Source: JAUIAI01 sp041396685
Lineage (GTDB): Bacteria > Pseudomonadota > Gammaproteobacteria > Burkholderiales > Burkholderiaceae_E
Reading direction: 5' to 3'
Assembly (NCBI GenBank): GCA_041396685.1
Contig: JAWKYD010000015.1
Coordinates: forward strand, 124,001-188,000
Length of the DNA: 64,000 nt
The notes below the pieces were generated by a model. It was not told the origin of the DNA. It did not search any database and saw only the letters and a program-made list of their open reading frames with translations. The first letter of the stretch is position 1. Every line of letters starts with the position of its first letter. Below are positions 36,672 to 46,094 of this stretch, piece by piece. Position numbers and translations under genes: made by a program.

Positions 36672-38096
36672 ATGTCTCAAGGTCAAGTCGTTCAGTGCAT
36701 CGGCGCGGTGGTCGATATCCAGTTCCCACGCAATGCGATGCCCAAGGTCTACGATGCCCTCACGCTGGATGTCGATGCCACCAACACGCTGGTCGAGAGC
36801 GGTCTGACCTTCGAGGTTCAGCAGCAGCTGGGCGACGGCGTGGTGCGCACCATTGCACTGGGTTCGTCCGACGGCATCCGCCGCGGTATGTCGGTGACCA
36901 ACACGGGCAAGGGCATCTCGGTGCCGGTCGGTCCGGGCGTGCTCGGCCGCGTCATGGACGTGCTCGGCCGCCCCATCGACGAGCGCGGCGACATCCCCAC
37001 CGACGAGCGTCGTGAGATCCACCAGGTTGCACCGAAGTTCGACGAACTGTCGCCGTCGGTCGAACTGCTCGAGACCGGGATCAAGGTTATCGACCTGATC
37101 TGCCCGTTTGCCAAAGGCGGCAAGGTCGGCCTGTTCGGCGGCGCCGGCGTGGGCAAGACCGTGAACATGCTCGAGCTGATCAACAACATCGCGAAAGAGC
37201 ACTCGGGTCTGTCGGTGTTCGCCGGCGTCGGCGAGCGCACCCGTGAGGGCAACGACTTCTATCACGAGATGTCGGACGCCAAGGTCATCGTGCAGGACGA
37301 CCTCAGCCAGTCCAAGGTGGCGATGGTCTTCGGCCAGATGAACGAGCCGCCGGGCAACCGTCTGCGCGTGGCGCTCACCGGCCTGACCATGGCCGAGCGC
37401 TTCCGCGACGAAGGCCGCGACATCCTGTTCTTCGTCGACAACATCTATCGCTACACCCTGGCCGGTACCGAGGTCTCGGCGCTGCTCGGTCGTATGCCGT
37501 CGGCGGTGGGCTATCAGCCGACGCTGGCGGAAGAAATGGGCCGTCTGCAAGAGCGCATTACCTCGACCAAGACCGGTTCGATCACCTCGATCCAGGCTGT
37601 GTACGTGCCTGCGGACGACCTGACCGATCCGTCGCCGGCCACCACCTTCGGCCACCTCGACGCCACCGTCGTGCTGTCGCGAGATATCGCGTCGCTGGGT
37701 ATCTACCCGGCTGTGGACCCGCTGGATTCGACCAGCCGCCAGATCGACCCGAACACGATCGGTGAAGAGCACTACCAGACCACGCGCGCCGTGCAGTCGA
37801 CCCTGCAGCGATACAAAGAACTGCGCGACATCATCGCCATTCTGGGCATGGACGAACTCTCGCCGGAAGACAAACTGGCCGTGTCCCGTGCCCGGAAGAT
37901 CCAGCGCTTCCTGTCGCAGCCGTTCCACGTGGCCGAGGTGTTCACCGGTTCGCCGGGCAAGTATGTGCCTCTGAAGGAAACCATTCGTGGCTTCCAGATG
38001 ATCGTCAACGGCGAGTGTGACAGTCTGCCCGAACAGGCTTTTTACATGGTCGGCACGATCGACGAGGCCTTCGAAAAGGCCAAGACGCTGAAGTAA
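36672..38096 (+). CDS. atpD: F1Fo ATP synthase subunit beta
   Basis: A 474-residue catalytic subunit; the ATG at 36672 gives the typical N-terminus with VVQCIGAVVDIQFPRN, while an upstream in-frame start would overlap atpG. The P-loop is GGAGVGKT near residue 157, the catalytic glutamate region is GVGERTREGNDFYHEM, and the DELSEED-like segment reads DELSPEDKLAVSRA. PAVDPLDSTSR is also canonical. Confidence 0.98.
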   Translation: MSQGQVVQCIGAVVDIQFPRNAMPKVYDALTLDVDATNTLVESGLTFEVQQQLGDGVVRTIALGSSDGIRRGMSVTNTGKGISVPVGPGVLGRVMDVLGRPIDERGDIPTDERREIHQVAPKFDELSPSVELLETGIKVIDLICPFAKGGKVGLFGGAGVGKTVNMLELINNIAKEHSGLSVFAGVGERTREGNDFYHEMSDAKVIVQDDLSQSKVAMVFGQMNEPPGNRLRVALTGLTMAERFRDEGRDILFFVDNIYRYTLAGTEVSALLGRMPSAVGYQPTLAEEMGRLQERITSTKTGSITSIQAVYVPADDLTDPSPATTFGHLDATVVLSRDIASLGIYPAVDPLDSTSRQIDPNTIGEEHYQTTRAVQSTLQRYKELRDIIAILGMDELSPEDKLAVSRARKIQRFLSQPFHVAEVFTGSPGKYVPLKETIRGFQMIVNGECDSLPEQAFYMVGTIDEAFEKAKTLK

Positions 38097-38159
38097 CCGG
38101 TTCGCGATGCCGGGAGCTCGTGGAGCCCCCGGGAACCGGCCACCGAACGGAACCAGATC

Positions 38160-38579
38160 ATGGCAAATACGATCCACGTCGATGTGGTCAGCGCCGAACA
38201 GTCCATCTTCGAGGGCGAAGCCGAGTTCGTGGCTTTGCCGGGCGAAGCTGGCGAGCTCGGTATTTATCCCCAGCATATTCCACTGATCACGCGCATTCGC
38301 CCCGGCGCGGTGCGGATCCAGATGCCCGGCAAGGCCAACGAAGAATTCGTCTTCGTGGCAGGCGGCATTCTTGAAGTGCAACCGCACCGCGTGACAGTGC
38401 TCGCGGATACCGCTATTCGCGGTGCCGATCTCGACGAAGCCAAGGCTGCCGAGGCCCAGAAGGCCGCCGAGGAGGCCATGGCGAATGCCAAGAGCGACAT
38501 CGACTTCGCCAAGGCGCAATCGGAATTCGCCATCATGGCCGCCCAAATTGCTGCCATCCGGAAGCTGCGAGGCAAGTAA
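38160..38579 (+). CDS. atpC: F1Fo ATP synthase subunit epsilon
   Basis: A 139-residue epsilon subunit: an N-terminal beta sandwich with VVSAEQSIFEGEAEFVALPGEAGELGI, then IRPGAVRI and a C-terminal helical pair rich in Ala/Glu/Lys that regulates ATP hydrolysis. It is the last gene of the operon and is followed 39 bases later by a strong intrinsic terminator. Confidence 0.97.
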   Translation: MANTIHVDVVSAEQSIFEGEAEFVALPGEAGELGIYPQHIPLITRIRPGAVRIQMPGKANEEFVFVAGGILEVQPHRVTVLADTAIRGADLDEAKAAEAQKAAEEAMANAKSDIDFAKAQSEFAIMAAQIAAIRKLRGK

Positions 38580-38618
38580 GCGCTAACCAACGTCGGTTCG
38601 ATCCGATGCTAACGAACA

Positions 38619-38642
38619 GGGAGCCGATGGCTCCCTTTTTTT
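38619..38642 (+). terminator. Rho-independent terminator of the atp operon
   Basis: A 7-bp perfect stem, GGGAGCC and GGCTCCC, encloses a 3-base loop and is followed by seven T residues. It begins 40 bases after the atpC stop. Confidence 0.95.
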
Positions 38643-38987
38643 GTGCGTCCCCTGTGCGGCTAGCGGGCCAGGGTCGACTCGTCACGTGATCGGCGGGGTC
38701 GGCCGCCCTCATCGCTGAATCGTTGAGCCCTGATGGCGCCGTGGGCGCCGGGACGCTTCGCGCGTCCTACTCCGACGAGGCAGGGCACGACGGCTGGAAC
38801 CAGACTGCGAGTTATCCCAAAGTTATCCACAGGTGCTGGGCGACAACGCATCGCCGAACACCGACGCAACAGTTGTGCGCACCAAAACCACAGCGCCGGC
38901 CGACCAATGTCGCGACGCGACCGCCCATCCTGTTCTGGTAAGCCTTGAGTCGACGCTCGGGCGGCCATCGGATACCGTGCGTTCATC
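38643..38987. promoter_or_regulatory. Intergenic region with a DnaA-box pair
   Basis: About 345 bases without a gene between the atp terminator and the next coding region. At 38812-38820 TTATCCCAA and at 38823-38831 TTATCCACA lie in the same orientation, starts 11 bases apart (about one helical turn). The second is a perfect DnaA box, the first has one change. This could titrate DnaA, regulate the downstream gene or mark an origin element; only two boxes are seen, which is few for an origin. Confidence 0.55.
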
Positions 38988-41291
38988 ATGCTTGTTGGTA
39001 CGTTCCTACCCACCGCGCTGCTGATCCTGCTGTCGGCCGCCCTCGGATTTCTGGTCGCCTGGAATTGGCGCGGCCGGCATTTCCGCGGCCTCGCACGGCA
39101 GAACATGCGCTTGCGCCGCCATCGCAAGCGCCTGCGGCAGATTCACGACCAGGATCAGGCCCGCCTCGACTCCGCGCAGACCAATCAGCGCATCGCCGAG
39201 GAGGAGCTGGTCATGATCAACCAAGCGCACGCTGCCCTCGAGGCGGAACACGCGAAGCTGGTCACCCGCCACGCCAACCTGACCAGACTGGTACGCAAAC
39301 GGTTGGGCCGCGGCGATTCCGGTGGCGACGGCGAGACGACCGAACCGGCCGAAGCCGGGCAGGCGGACACCGAGGAATATTCCGCACGCGCCCTGCACCA
39401 GCCCGCGATGCCGCCGACAGCGGCAACCGGGTCGATGCGGCACCCGGATCCGCGCGAGGCGCCGACGGCCTCGCCAGGGGAAGCGGTGGAGGCAACGCGA
39501 GATCCAATCCACGAAACCTCGACCGGCTTGGGCCCCGGTGCCGCCGCTCGGCCCGAACCGATCGCCACGAACGAAGCCGATGAGCTTGGCCAGGCGTCGA
39601 CGCCACGTCCGCTGAAAGACCACGACCGAACCGCGGCACGTTGGCTGGCCGATACCGAGACACGCCCTGGCACCGCGGCCGGCGCCGACGATGAAGGCAC
39701 GATCGAGAGCGCCGATCTGAGCCCGATCGAAGACCTCGAGCGCTTCAGCGAGCAGTTGGCCACGGCACCCGCGAATCTCGTCGGCGGGCCCGAGTCACTG
39801 TCCGCTCCCGACACTTTCCCGACGACGGACGACGCCCTGGCCGAAGACGAGCCGTGGATGGATAGCGAGCCGGCCGAGCACGCAGACGAGGATACGGAAT
39901 TAGCGAACTCGGCGGCCGAGCTGGAGGCTCTGCGTGTCGTGCTCGATGCGCGTGAGGATGAGATCAAGAGTCTGCGCGAACAACTCGCGCCGCTGCTGGG
40001 TCTGCCGCTGGCCGTGTCCACTCGCGAAGCCGAACGCGATCGGCTCGCACGTCGACTGCTCGAGCGTGAGCAGCAGATCGCCGATCTGCAGGCCCGCCTG
40101 CATGAGGACCTGAATCCGTCGCGCCTACAGTCTTCCGCAGCCGATGTGGAGGACGAACCTCCCCCGGCGGCCAGGTCTGCGCCCGCGCAACGGGAACAAT
40201 CCGCGGTCGCGCGATTGATGGCAACCCGCGACGAAGGCAGGCGTGCGCGGGGGCAGGGTGGCACGGACCGATCATTCGAACGTGCCGCCTCGGCCGAGCG
40301 CGCCGCGGCACCCGATCGTGGTGGCCGCCTGGCCGAGATGCCCCCGATACTGCACAGCGAGGTGCCGCTGGACGACTTGCTGAACGACATCCGTTCGCTC
40401 GATCGGTCCGAGCGGGCCACCCGTGAGCTCGCCAAGCCGGGCCGGGCCCGGCCGTCGGCCGGTCGACCCGACGACGCTGAAGCGGGACCGTCTACCGACG
40501 AAGGCTCCGACGACGCTGAAGCGGGCCCGTCTACCGACGAAGGCGCCGACGACGCTGAAGCGAAACCGTCAACCGACGAAGTTTTCGACGACGCTGAAGT
40601 CGGACCGTCTACCGGCCAGGTTTCCGACGACGTGGAGCCGGGAGCGACTGCAGACGAGGGATCCGACGACATGGTCTCGTCGACGATCGGCGCCGCTCGC
40701 GGCGAATCGATCGAAACGGGCCAAGACAACGATGACGTGGCAGCAAAGCCGGATGCCACCCGCGATGTCGAAGAGCCCGACCAAACGGGCGAGACCCGCC
40801 AAGCCTTCGACCCGGAGGTCCTCGAAGAGGCCGTTCGGAACGATGACGATCCGGATCAGGCGCTTCAAGGCGACGCCGACCAAGCCGATGCCGTCGAAGC
40901 CGATCGAGAGCGTCCCGAACAAGACATGGACAGACTGGTTGGCGACGCCTGGCCGGACCCGGCAGCCGTCCGCGCGTGGCAGGCGACGCAGGGAAACGAC
41001 GGGCAGGCGCAAGGCGATGCCACTCGCGAGACCGCGGCGATGATCGACCAAACCGCCCCTGGCGTTCCGCGTCAGTACTCCCTCGCCCCCGATCGGGTCG
41101 ACGATCTGAAGCGCATCGTCGGCATCGGCCCGGTGATCGAGAGAATGCTCAACCGTTTGGGCGTTTTTCAGTTGCGCCAGATTGCCGCCTGGAACGACGA
41201 TGACGTCGCGTTCTTCGACTCTCAACTCGATGAGTTCAGAGGCCGAATCGACCGTGACCGTTGGGTCGAGCAGGCTCGTGAACTGCTGTGA
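38988..41291 (+). CDS. Membrane-anchored, acidic repeat protein with a C-terminal helix-hairpin-helix-like domain
   Basis: A 767-residue protein of modular build. Residues ~5-25 form one membrane anchor, followed by a basic, coiled-coil-like region to about 105 (RHRKRLRQIHDQDQ ...). The middle is long, acidic and low in complexity, with a second short coiled coil near 305-370 and five 13-residue repeats of the DDAEAGPSTDEGS type (bases 40470-40664). The last ~70 residues (LKRIVGIGPVIERMLNRLG, then FQLRQIAAW) match the small helical domain seen at the C-terminus of some NuoE proteins and many membrane-anchored hypothetical proteins, probably a nucleic-acid or protein-binding HHH relative. The start codon has no clear ribosome binding site. 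Function unknown. Confidence 0.75.
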   Translation: MLVGTFLPTALLILLSAALGFLVAWNWRGRHFRGLARQNMRLRRHRKRLRQIHDQDQARLDSAQTNQRIAEEELVMINQAHAALEAEHAKLVTRHANLTRLVRKRLGRGDSGGDGETTEPAEAGQADTEEYSARALHQPAMPPTAATGSMRHPDPREAPTASPGEAVEATRDPIHETSTGLGPGAAARPEPIATNEADELGQASTPRPLKDHDRTAARWLADTETRPGTAAGADDEGTIESADLSPIEDLERFSEQLATAPANLVGGPESLSAPDTFPTTDDALAEDEPWMDSEPAEHADEDTELANSAAELEALRVVLDAREDEIKSLREQLAPLLGLPLAVSTREAERDRLARRLLEREQQIADLQARLHEDLNPSRLQSSAADVEDEPPPAARSAPAQREQSAVARLMATRDEGRRARGQGGTDRSFERAASAERAAAPDRGGRLAEMPPILHSEVPLDDLLNDIRSLDRSERATRELAKPGRARPSAGRPDDAEAGPSTDEGSDDAEAGPSTDEGADDAEAKPSTDEVFDDAEVGPSTGQVSDDVEPGATADEGSDDMVSSTIGAARGESIETGQDNDDVAAKPDATRDVEEPDQTGETRQAFDPEVLEEAVRNDDDPDQALQGDADQADAVEADRERPEQDMDRLVGDAWPDPAAVRAWQATQGNDGQAQGDATRETAAMIDQTAPGVPRQYSLAPDRVDDLKRIVGIGPVIERMLNRLGVFQLRQIAAWNDDDVAFFDSQLDEFRGRIDRDRWVEQARELL
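40470..40664 (+). repeat. Five 39-bp repeats encoding acidic 13-residue units
   Basis: In-frame repeats within the 767-residue protein, each starting GACGAC (Asp-Asp) with the pattern DDAExxPSTDExx. The first two units are nearly identical in DNA; the later three are progressively diverged. Confidence 0.85.
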
Positions 41292-41441
41292 ACCCCGGCA
41301 GGGCGCACGGCCGAAGCAAACGCAGGCGAGAAGATGCGCATGGCGAACGGACAAGCGTCTCCCTGCCGCGAGCTCGGGCGTAGCGCCGCAAGGCCAGGCC
41401 GGATACCCGCCGCAGACCCTGCAACGACCTCTTTGCGTCGA

Positions 41442-42107
41442 TCAGAGATGACGGGCGAGGAAATCGAGCGTGCGTTCCCGAGCCAGTCGTGACGACGCCT
41501 CGTCGTAAGAGCCACGCTCGTTGCAATTGAAACCGTGCCCGGCCGGGTAGAAGTGCGATTCGGCCTGTGGGTACTGGGCTGCGACCTCGCGCGCATCCGA
41601 GATGTTCGGATGCTGATCCTGCTCACCGAAATGCAGCATGATGGGCACGCGCGGGGCCTCGTCGCGATTGGCCGGAATGCCGCCGCCATAGTAGGCAACC
41701 GAACACGCCAGGCCACCGAGCCGCGATGCGGCCAGCCACGCGATGGTTCCACCCCAGCAATAGCCGACGACTGCCGCCTTGCCGGCATCGGCGCCGAACT
41801 GCAGGCATGCCTCGATGTCGCGCAACGCTTCGTCGAAGCCGATCTCGCTCATCAGTGCGCGACCCGCCTCGATCGAGGGCTGGTCGTAGCCGGCCTCGAA
41901 ATCGGGCTCGCGCCGATCGAACAACTGTGGCGCCAGGGCCAGGTAGCCATCGGCGCCGTAGCCGTCGGCGACGGAGCGGATGTGATTGTTGACCCCGAAG
42001 ATTTCCGGGGCGATCACGACCAGGCCCTTGGGCGTGCCCGCGGGCGCCGCGCGATACACCATGAAGCGATGATCGTCTGCGGCTCGCAGTTCGACACGGT
42101 CTCCCAT
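41442..42107 (-). CDS. Dienelactone hydrolase family protein
   Basis: A 221-residue alpha/beta hydrolase of the dienelactone-hydrolase type. The catalytic cysteine is in VVGYCWGGTIAW, the aspartate in FGEQDQHPN and the histidine in YPAGHGFNCNERGSYD, the standard Cys-Asp-His triad order. The ATG at 42107 has GGAG seven bases upstream; longer frames add an implausible N-terminus. Members cleave dienelactones in chloroaromatic degradation, but many act on other esters; substrate is unknown here. Divergent from the transporter gene. Confidence 0.9.
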   Translation of the reverse strand: MGDRVELRAADDHRFMVYRAAPAGTPKGLVVIAPEIFGVNNHIRSVADGYGADGYLALAPQLFDRREPDFEAGYDQPSIEAGRALMSEIGFDEALRDIEACLQFGADAGKAAVVGYCWGGTIAWLAASRLGGLACSVAYYGGGIPANRDEAPRVPIMLHFGEQDQHPNISDAREVAAQYPQAESHFYPAGHGFNCNERGSYDEASSRLARERTLDFLARHL

Positions 42108-42219
42108 CTTCATTCTCCAGATCTCTTTGGCGCAAGTGCCGGCAGGCCGCTGTGGCAGCGCTGCGCAAATCATCATAGCGCCGGAACGAAACCGAACCAA
42201 ACGCATCTATCATGCCCGG

Positions 42220-43851
42220 ATGAATATCCGGCATTGGTTCGAGACCAACATATTGTCCCTGGGCAAGGACTTTCGCATCTCGTACCTGCCTCCGCTGATG
42301 GTTTATGTGGCAGCGGGCATCCAGGGCCTGACCGCCATCGTCGGCACGTTCTTCATCAAAGACTACCTTGGTTTGTCGGCCGAGTTCCTGGCCGCGCTCG
42401 GCTTCTGGGCCGGTCTGCCGTGGGCACTCAAGATGCCGCTCGGCCATCTGGTCGACCTGATCTGGCGGTTCAAGTCATGGCTGGTCTTCGTCGGCGCCAG
42501 CCTGATCGCGATCAGCATCCTGATCATGATGGGTCTGCTCGCCGCGCCGGATGCCATGCGCGTGTGGGCACCCCTCGAGCACTGGTTCGTGCTCTCGGCC
42601 CTGCTCGCACCGATCGGCTACGTGACTCAGGACGTCGTTGCCGACGCAATGACCGTGGAGGCCGTCCCGCTGGTCGATCGCCGCGGCGAGCCGGTGTCCG
42701 AGGACGATCGCAAGGTCATGCACACCACGATGCAGACGCTGGGGCGGGTGGCGATCATCGGCGGAAGCCTGATCGTCAGCGTGATCAACGTCTTCGTGCT
42801 GCGCGGCGTCGACAAGGTGTCCGAGGTCGAGCGCATCGCTGCGTATGTGTTCATCTATCAGCTGGCATTGGTGATCCCGGTGGTCTCCGTGGCTGGCGTG
42901 ATGCTGGCCGCCTGGGTGGCACGCCGCCGCCAGCGCCGTCTGATGGCCGAGGGTTTTTCGGCCGAGCAGGCTGCCGACCTGATCGACGTGCAGGGCGAAC
43001 CGACCCAGATCAACTGGTGGATCCTCGGCGGCGGTCTTTTCTTCACGGTGTTTTCGCTGACCGTCGGCTTGTCGGACCTGCCGGTGCTGCAGACCTGGGG
43101 CCAGGAGATCATCTTTTCGGTGTCGATGGCCGTCGTGTTGTTCCTGATGTTCAAGCTGGTGCGAGAACTGACGCCGGCCGCGCGCAGAACGCTGATCGGC
43201 ACGGCGTTCGTGATCTTCGTGTTTCGTGCGCTACCAGGACCCGGCGCCGGTTCCACCTGGTGGCAGATCGATGTCCTGGGTTTCGACCAAGGGTTCCTGT
43301 CGGTTCTGAGCGTGATCTCCAGCGCGCTCACGCTCGTCGGACTGTTCGTGTTCCGGCGCTTCATGGCCGAGCGCTCGATCTACTACATCGTCGGTGCCCT
43401 GACCATCGCCGGCTTCGTGCTCTCGCTGCCCATCCTGGGCATGTTCTACGGCCTGCACGAATGGACGTCCCGTCTCACGGGCGGCGTCGTCGATGCCCGC
43501 TTCATCGCGTTGGTGGATACGGCACTCGAGTCACCGCTCGGCCAGATCGCCATGGTGCCGATGCTCGCCTGGATCGCCAATTCGGCGCCGGGCAACCTGA
43601 AGGCCACCTTCTTCGCCGTGATGGCGTCGTTCACGAATCTGGCGTTGTCGGCTGCCCAACTCGGCACCAAATACCTGAATCAGATTTTCAAGGTGACGCG
43701 TGAAGTGCGCGATGCCAAGACGCAGGCGATCACGGTTGCTGCCGACTACAGCGATCTCGGCCATCTGCTGATCGTGGTGTCCGTGATCGCGTTGGTGGTG
43801 CCGTTCGTGGCGATCATGATGGCGCGCATGGCGCGCATGCGCAGCGGCTGA
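42220..43851 (+). CDS. MFS-type membrane transporter (possibly BT1/folate-biopterin-like)
   Basis: A 543-residue protein with about 12 membrane segments. The N-terminal part (LPPLMVYVAAGIQGLTAIVGTFFIKDYLGLSAEFLAALGFWAGLPWALKMPLGHLVD in outline) resembles the BT1 family within the major facilitator superfamily. Between the halves lies a charged cytoplasmic loop (VARRRQRRLMAEGFSAEQAADLID). Substrate cannot be read from sequence; a pteridine or related solute would fit BT1. Start chosen at ATG 42220 because upstream residues are not hydrophobic and overlap the divergent gene's control region. Confidence 0.75.
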   Translation: MNIRHWFETNILSLGKDFRISYLPPLMVYVAAGIQGLTAIVGTFFIKDYLGLSAEFLAALGFWAGLPWALKMPLGHLVDLIWRFKSWLVFVGASLIAISILIMMGLLAAPDAMRVWAPLEHWFVLSALLAPIGYVTQDVVADAMTVEAVPLVDRRGEPVSEDDRKVMHTTMQTLGRVAIIGGSLIVSVINVFVLRGVDKVSEVERIAAYVFIYQLALVIPVVSVAGVMLAAWVARRRQRRLMAEGFSAEQAADLIDVQGEPTQINWWILGGGLFFTVFSLTVGLSDLPVLQTWGQEIIFSVSMAVVLFLMFKLVRELTPAARRTLIGTAFVIFVFRALPGPGAGSTWWQIDVLGFDQGFLSVLSVISSALTLVGLFVFRRFMAERSIYYIVGALTIAGFVLSLPILGMFYGLHEWTSRLTGGVVDARFIALVDTALESPLGQIAMVPMLAWIANSAPGNLKATFFAVMASFTNLALSAAQLGTKYLNQIFKVTREVRDAKTQAITVAADYSDLGHLLIVVSVIALVVPFVAIMMARMARMRSG

Positions 43852-43877
43852 AAGCCTGCACGACTGCATCGCGCGAC

Positions 43878-44399
43878 TCAGGCACGTGGACGATCCCCCG
43901 GGCCGGCATCGGCCAGGGCGCGCTGCATGGCCGACACCCCGGCCTCGCCCTCGGCCGGCGCCCAATCCGCCATCTCGGTGTCGGCGTCGCGGTGCGGGCC
44001 GGGTTTGATCTCGAACAGCGTGCACGGTTGTCCGCTGCTGACGACCACCGAGTGCCAGGTGCGCGCCGGCATCTCCACGATGCTGGACGCGCCGCCGACG
44101 GCACCGGCCGCGGCCATCGACAGCCGGCGCGTCAGGCAGCCGGCATCGTCGAAGATCAGCAGATCGAGCTCGCCGGCCAGCACGATCAGGGTTTCCATGC
44201 GCGCCAGGTGCCGATGAGGCCTCAGGTAGGTACCCGGATTCATCGTCATCACGATACGCTGCACCGCCTCGTCGTGACTGCCGTGGAGCAGCAGATGTTC
44301 GCGCCGCCGAGGCGACGCAGCGGCACCCGTCGCCAGTCGCTGCAGCGCGTGGTCGTCGATCAATATCAGGCCGCCGAGGCTTGTCGAATCCGGTTTCAT
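43878..44399 (-). CDS. WbuC-like cupin-fold protein
   Basis: A 173-residue small cupin. The metal-binding cupin motif appears as LRPHRHLARMETLIVLAGELDLLIFDDAG, with the second motif in WHSVVVSSGQPCTLFEIKPGPH. This pattern and the N-terminal LILIDDHALQRL segment fit the WbuC family, often found with O-antigen genes. Here the neighbours are transporters, while a polysaccharide cluster lies 10 kb downstream. It starts at ATG 44399 and converges on the transporter gene. Confidence 0.75.
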   Translation of the reverse strand: MKPDSTSLGGLILIDDHALQRLATGAAASPRRREHLLLHGSHDEAVQRIVMTMNPGTYLRPHRHLARMETLIVLAGELDLLIFDDAGCLTRRLSMAAAGAVGGASSIVEMPARTWHSVVVSSGQPCTLFEIKPGPHRDADTEMADWAPAEGEAGVSAMQRALADAGPGDRPRA

Positions 44400-44677
44400 G
44401 CCTGGATGATGCCAGGGGTGGGCGTCGGCGGTTAAGATTGCATGGCGCACCGCAACACGTTTACCCGGCCTCTCCTCGCCGGGCCTGTGGCGCCTTCCTC
44501 GGAGTCTCGACATGCCCCTGCGCCGACCCCCGTCGGTTTCGCTGCAAGCACACGCGCGTTCGTTCACGACGCACGTGTGCGCATGCCGCGCCGGGCCATG
44601 CGATCGCCGTGCCCGCGTGGGGGCGCGCCTGCCGGGATTTGGCGCGAGTTCGTACCACCCGCCCGGCGGCCGCTGAG

Positions 44678-45871
44678 ATGGCCGATCGTCACACGACCGG
44701 CGCCGATGCCGGCTCGACCACCGGCATCGTCTTGCTGCTGTTCACGGTCTTCGTCTGGGGCGCGCAGTTCCCGATCGCCAAGAGCACGTTCGAGCATGTC
44801 GATCCTTTTCACGCAGCGATCGTCCGCTACGGTCTGCCGGTGTTGATCCTGGTCGGCCTGCTGGTCTGGCGCGAGGGCCTGCAGTCGATGCGTTTCGATG
44901 CCCGTGCCGGACAGGCCACGCTGTTCGGGCTGATCGGAATGTTCGGTTCGCCGAGTCTCGTGTTCGGCGGACTGCAGTTCGCCCGCCCCGAGATCGCGGC
45001 CATCATCGTCGCGGTGCAGCCGGCGCTGACCGCGGTGGTGCTCTGGCTCTGGCGCGGCAAGCGGCCGGCGACGGTTTCGCTGATCTGTATCGCGGTGGCC
45101 TTCTTCGGGGTGCTGACCGTGGTTACCCGATGGAGCTTGTCGCTCGCGCCCAGCGGCAGCGAACTCGTTGGCGACCTGATGATCTTCGCCGGCGCCTGCT
45201 GCTGGGTGATCTACACGATCTCGGGCGAGCGCTTCCAGGACTGGTCGATTCTGCGTCTGACCGCGTTGACCATGTTGCCAGGCATGATCGGCCACATGGT
45301 GTTGACCTCGACATTGGTTCTGACGGGGGTCGTCACCATGCCGGCCTGGTCGGAGTGGTACGAGGCCCGCTACGGGCTGCTGTATCTGTCGTTGGTCGGC
45401 GTGTTGCTGTCGATGCTGACCTGGAACGCCGGCACCAAGCGCATGGGCCCGCTCAATGCGATGCTGTTCCTGAATCTGATTCCGGTGGTGACCTTCGGCG
45501 TCCGCTACTGGCAGGGGTATCGGTTCGCGGCCATCGAGTTGGTGGGAGCTGCCCTGGTGATCGCGGCCCTGGTCGCCAACAACCTGTGGCTGCGCGCTCA
45601 GTCGGGCGCGCGTCCCTGGCTGCGGCGCCGTCTGGATGTGCGACGGAAGCGCGATTCGAACGAGCCCGGGGCGGAACATGTGTCGGTTGGCGGATCCGGT
45701 GCAGCGGTGGCCGCCCCGGCCGGCCATGGCGGTCCGGCGCGGCGCAACCCCGGCCGCGGCCGACGAAAGGTGCCGGCCGCGATCACCACCTGCCCCGCGC
45801 GCGCGCGAACGGGGCGGCGCGATCCGAGTCGGTCGTTGCTTGCCGAGGTCGTACGGCGCGGCCGCGTCTGA
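44678..45871 (+). CDS. EamA/DMT-family transporter with a long basic tail
   Basis: A 397-residue drug/metabolite transporter with ten membrane segments in two EamA repeats (first: TGIVLLLFTVFVWGAQFPIAK ...; second: VGDLMIFAGACCWVIYTISG ...). The membrane part ends near residue 310. About 85 further residues are arginine-, proline- and glycine-rich with no predicted fold, unusual for the family. The ATG at 44678 is preferred; the longer frame upstream is low-complexity. Substrate unknown. Confidence 0.85.
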   Translation: MADRHTTGADAGSTTGIVLLLFTVFVWGAQFPIAKSTFEHVDPFHAAIVRYGLPVLILVGLLVWREGLQSMRFDARAGQATLFGLIGMFGSPSLVFGGLQFARPEIAAIIVAVQPALTAVVLWLWRGKRPATVSLICIAVAFFGVLTVVTRWSLSLAPSGSELVGDLMIFAGACCWVIYTISGERFQDWSILRLTALTMLPGMIGHMVLTSTLVLTGVVTMPAWSEWYEARYGLLYLSLVGVLLSMLTWNAGTKRMGPLNAMLFLNLIPVVTFGVRYWQGYRFAAIELVGAALVIAALVANNLWLRAQSGARPWLRRRLDVRRKRDSNEPGAEHVSVGGSGAAVAAPAGHGGPARRNPGRGRRKVPAAITTCPARARTGRRDPSRSLLAEVVRRGRV

Positions 45872-46094
45872 GCGTGCGCCGACAGGGCGGGCGGGGCGCG
45901 TGTCCGAGCGCAGCTATCAAGCAAGGGTTGACGCGGACGGCCGCCGGGTCGCGGCATTCGCGGTCGGCTCGAGAATCGCACAACGACGCCGCTGCCCAAA
46001 TCTCACACGCGTCTCTATCGACCGATAATAGCGGTGCGCCCGCGGTCGCGTCGGGCCGGTCGCGACTACGCCCTGGGTCCCTATACGGAAAACG

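Noticed and set aside
37911..37935. GTTCCACGTGGCC in atpD, similar to half of a parS site
   Set aside because: Only the left half and centre match; the right half is GTGGCCGA. It is explained by conserved atpD codons.
45640..45730. GATTCGAAC, resembling the T-loop of a tRNA on the minus strand
   Set aside because: No acceptor or anticodon stem can be formed around it, and it lies in the basic tail of the EamA reading frame.
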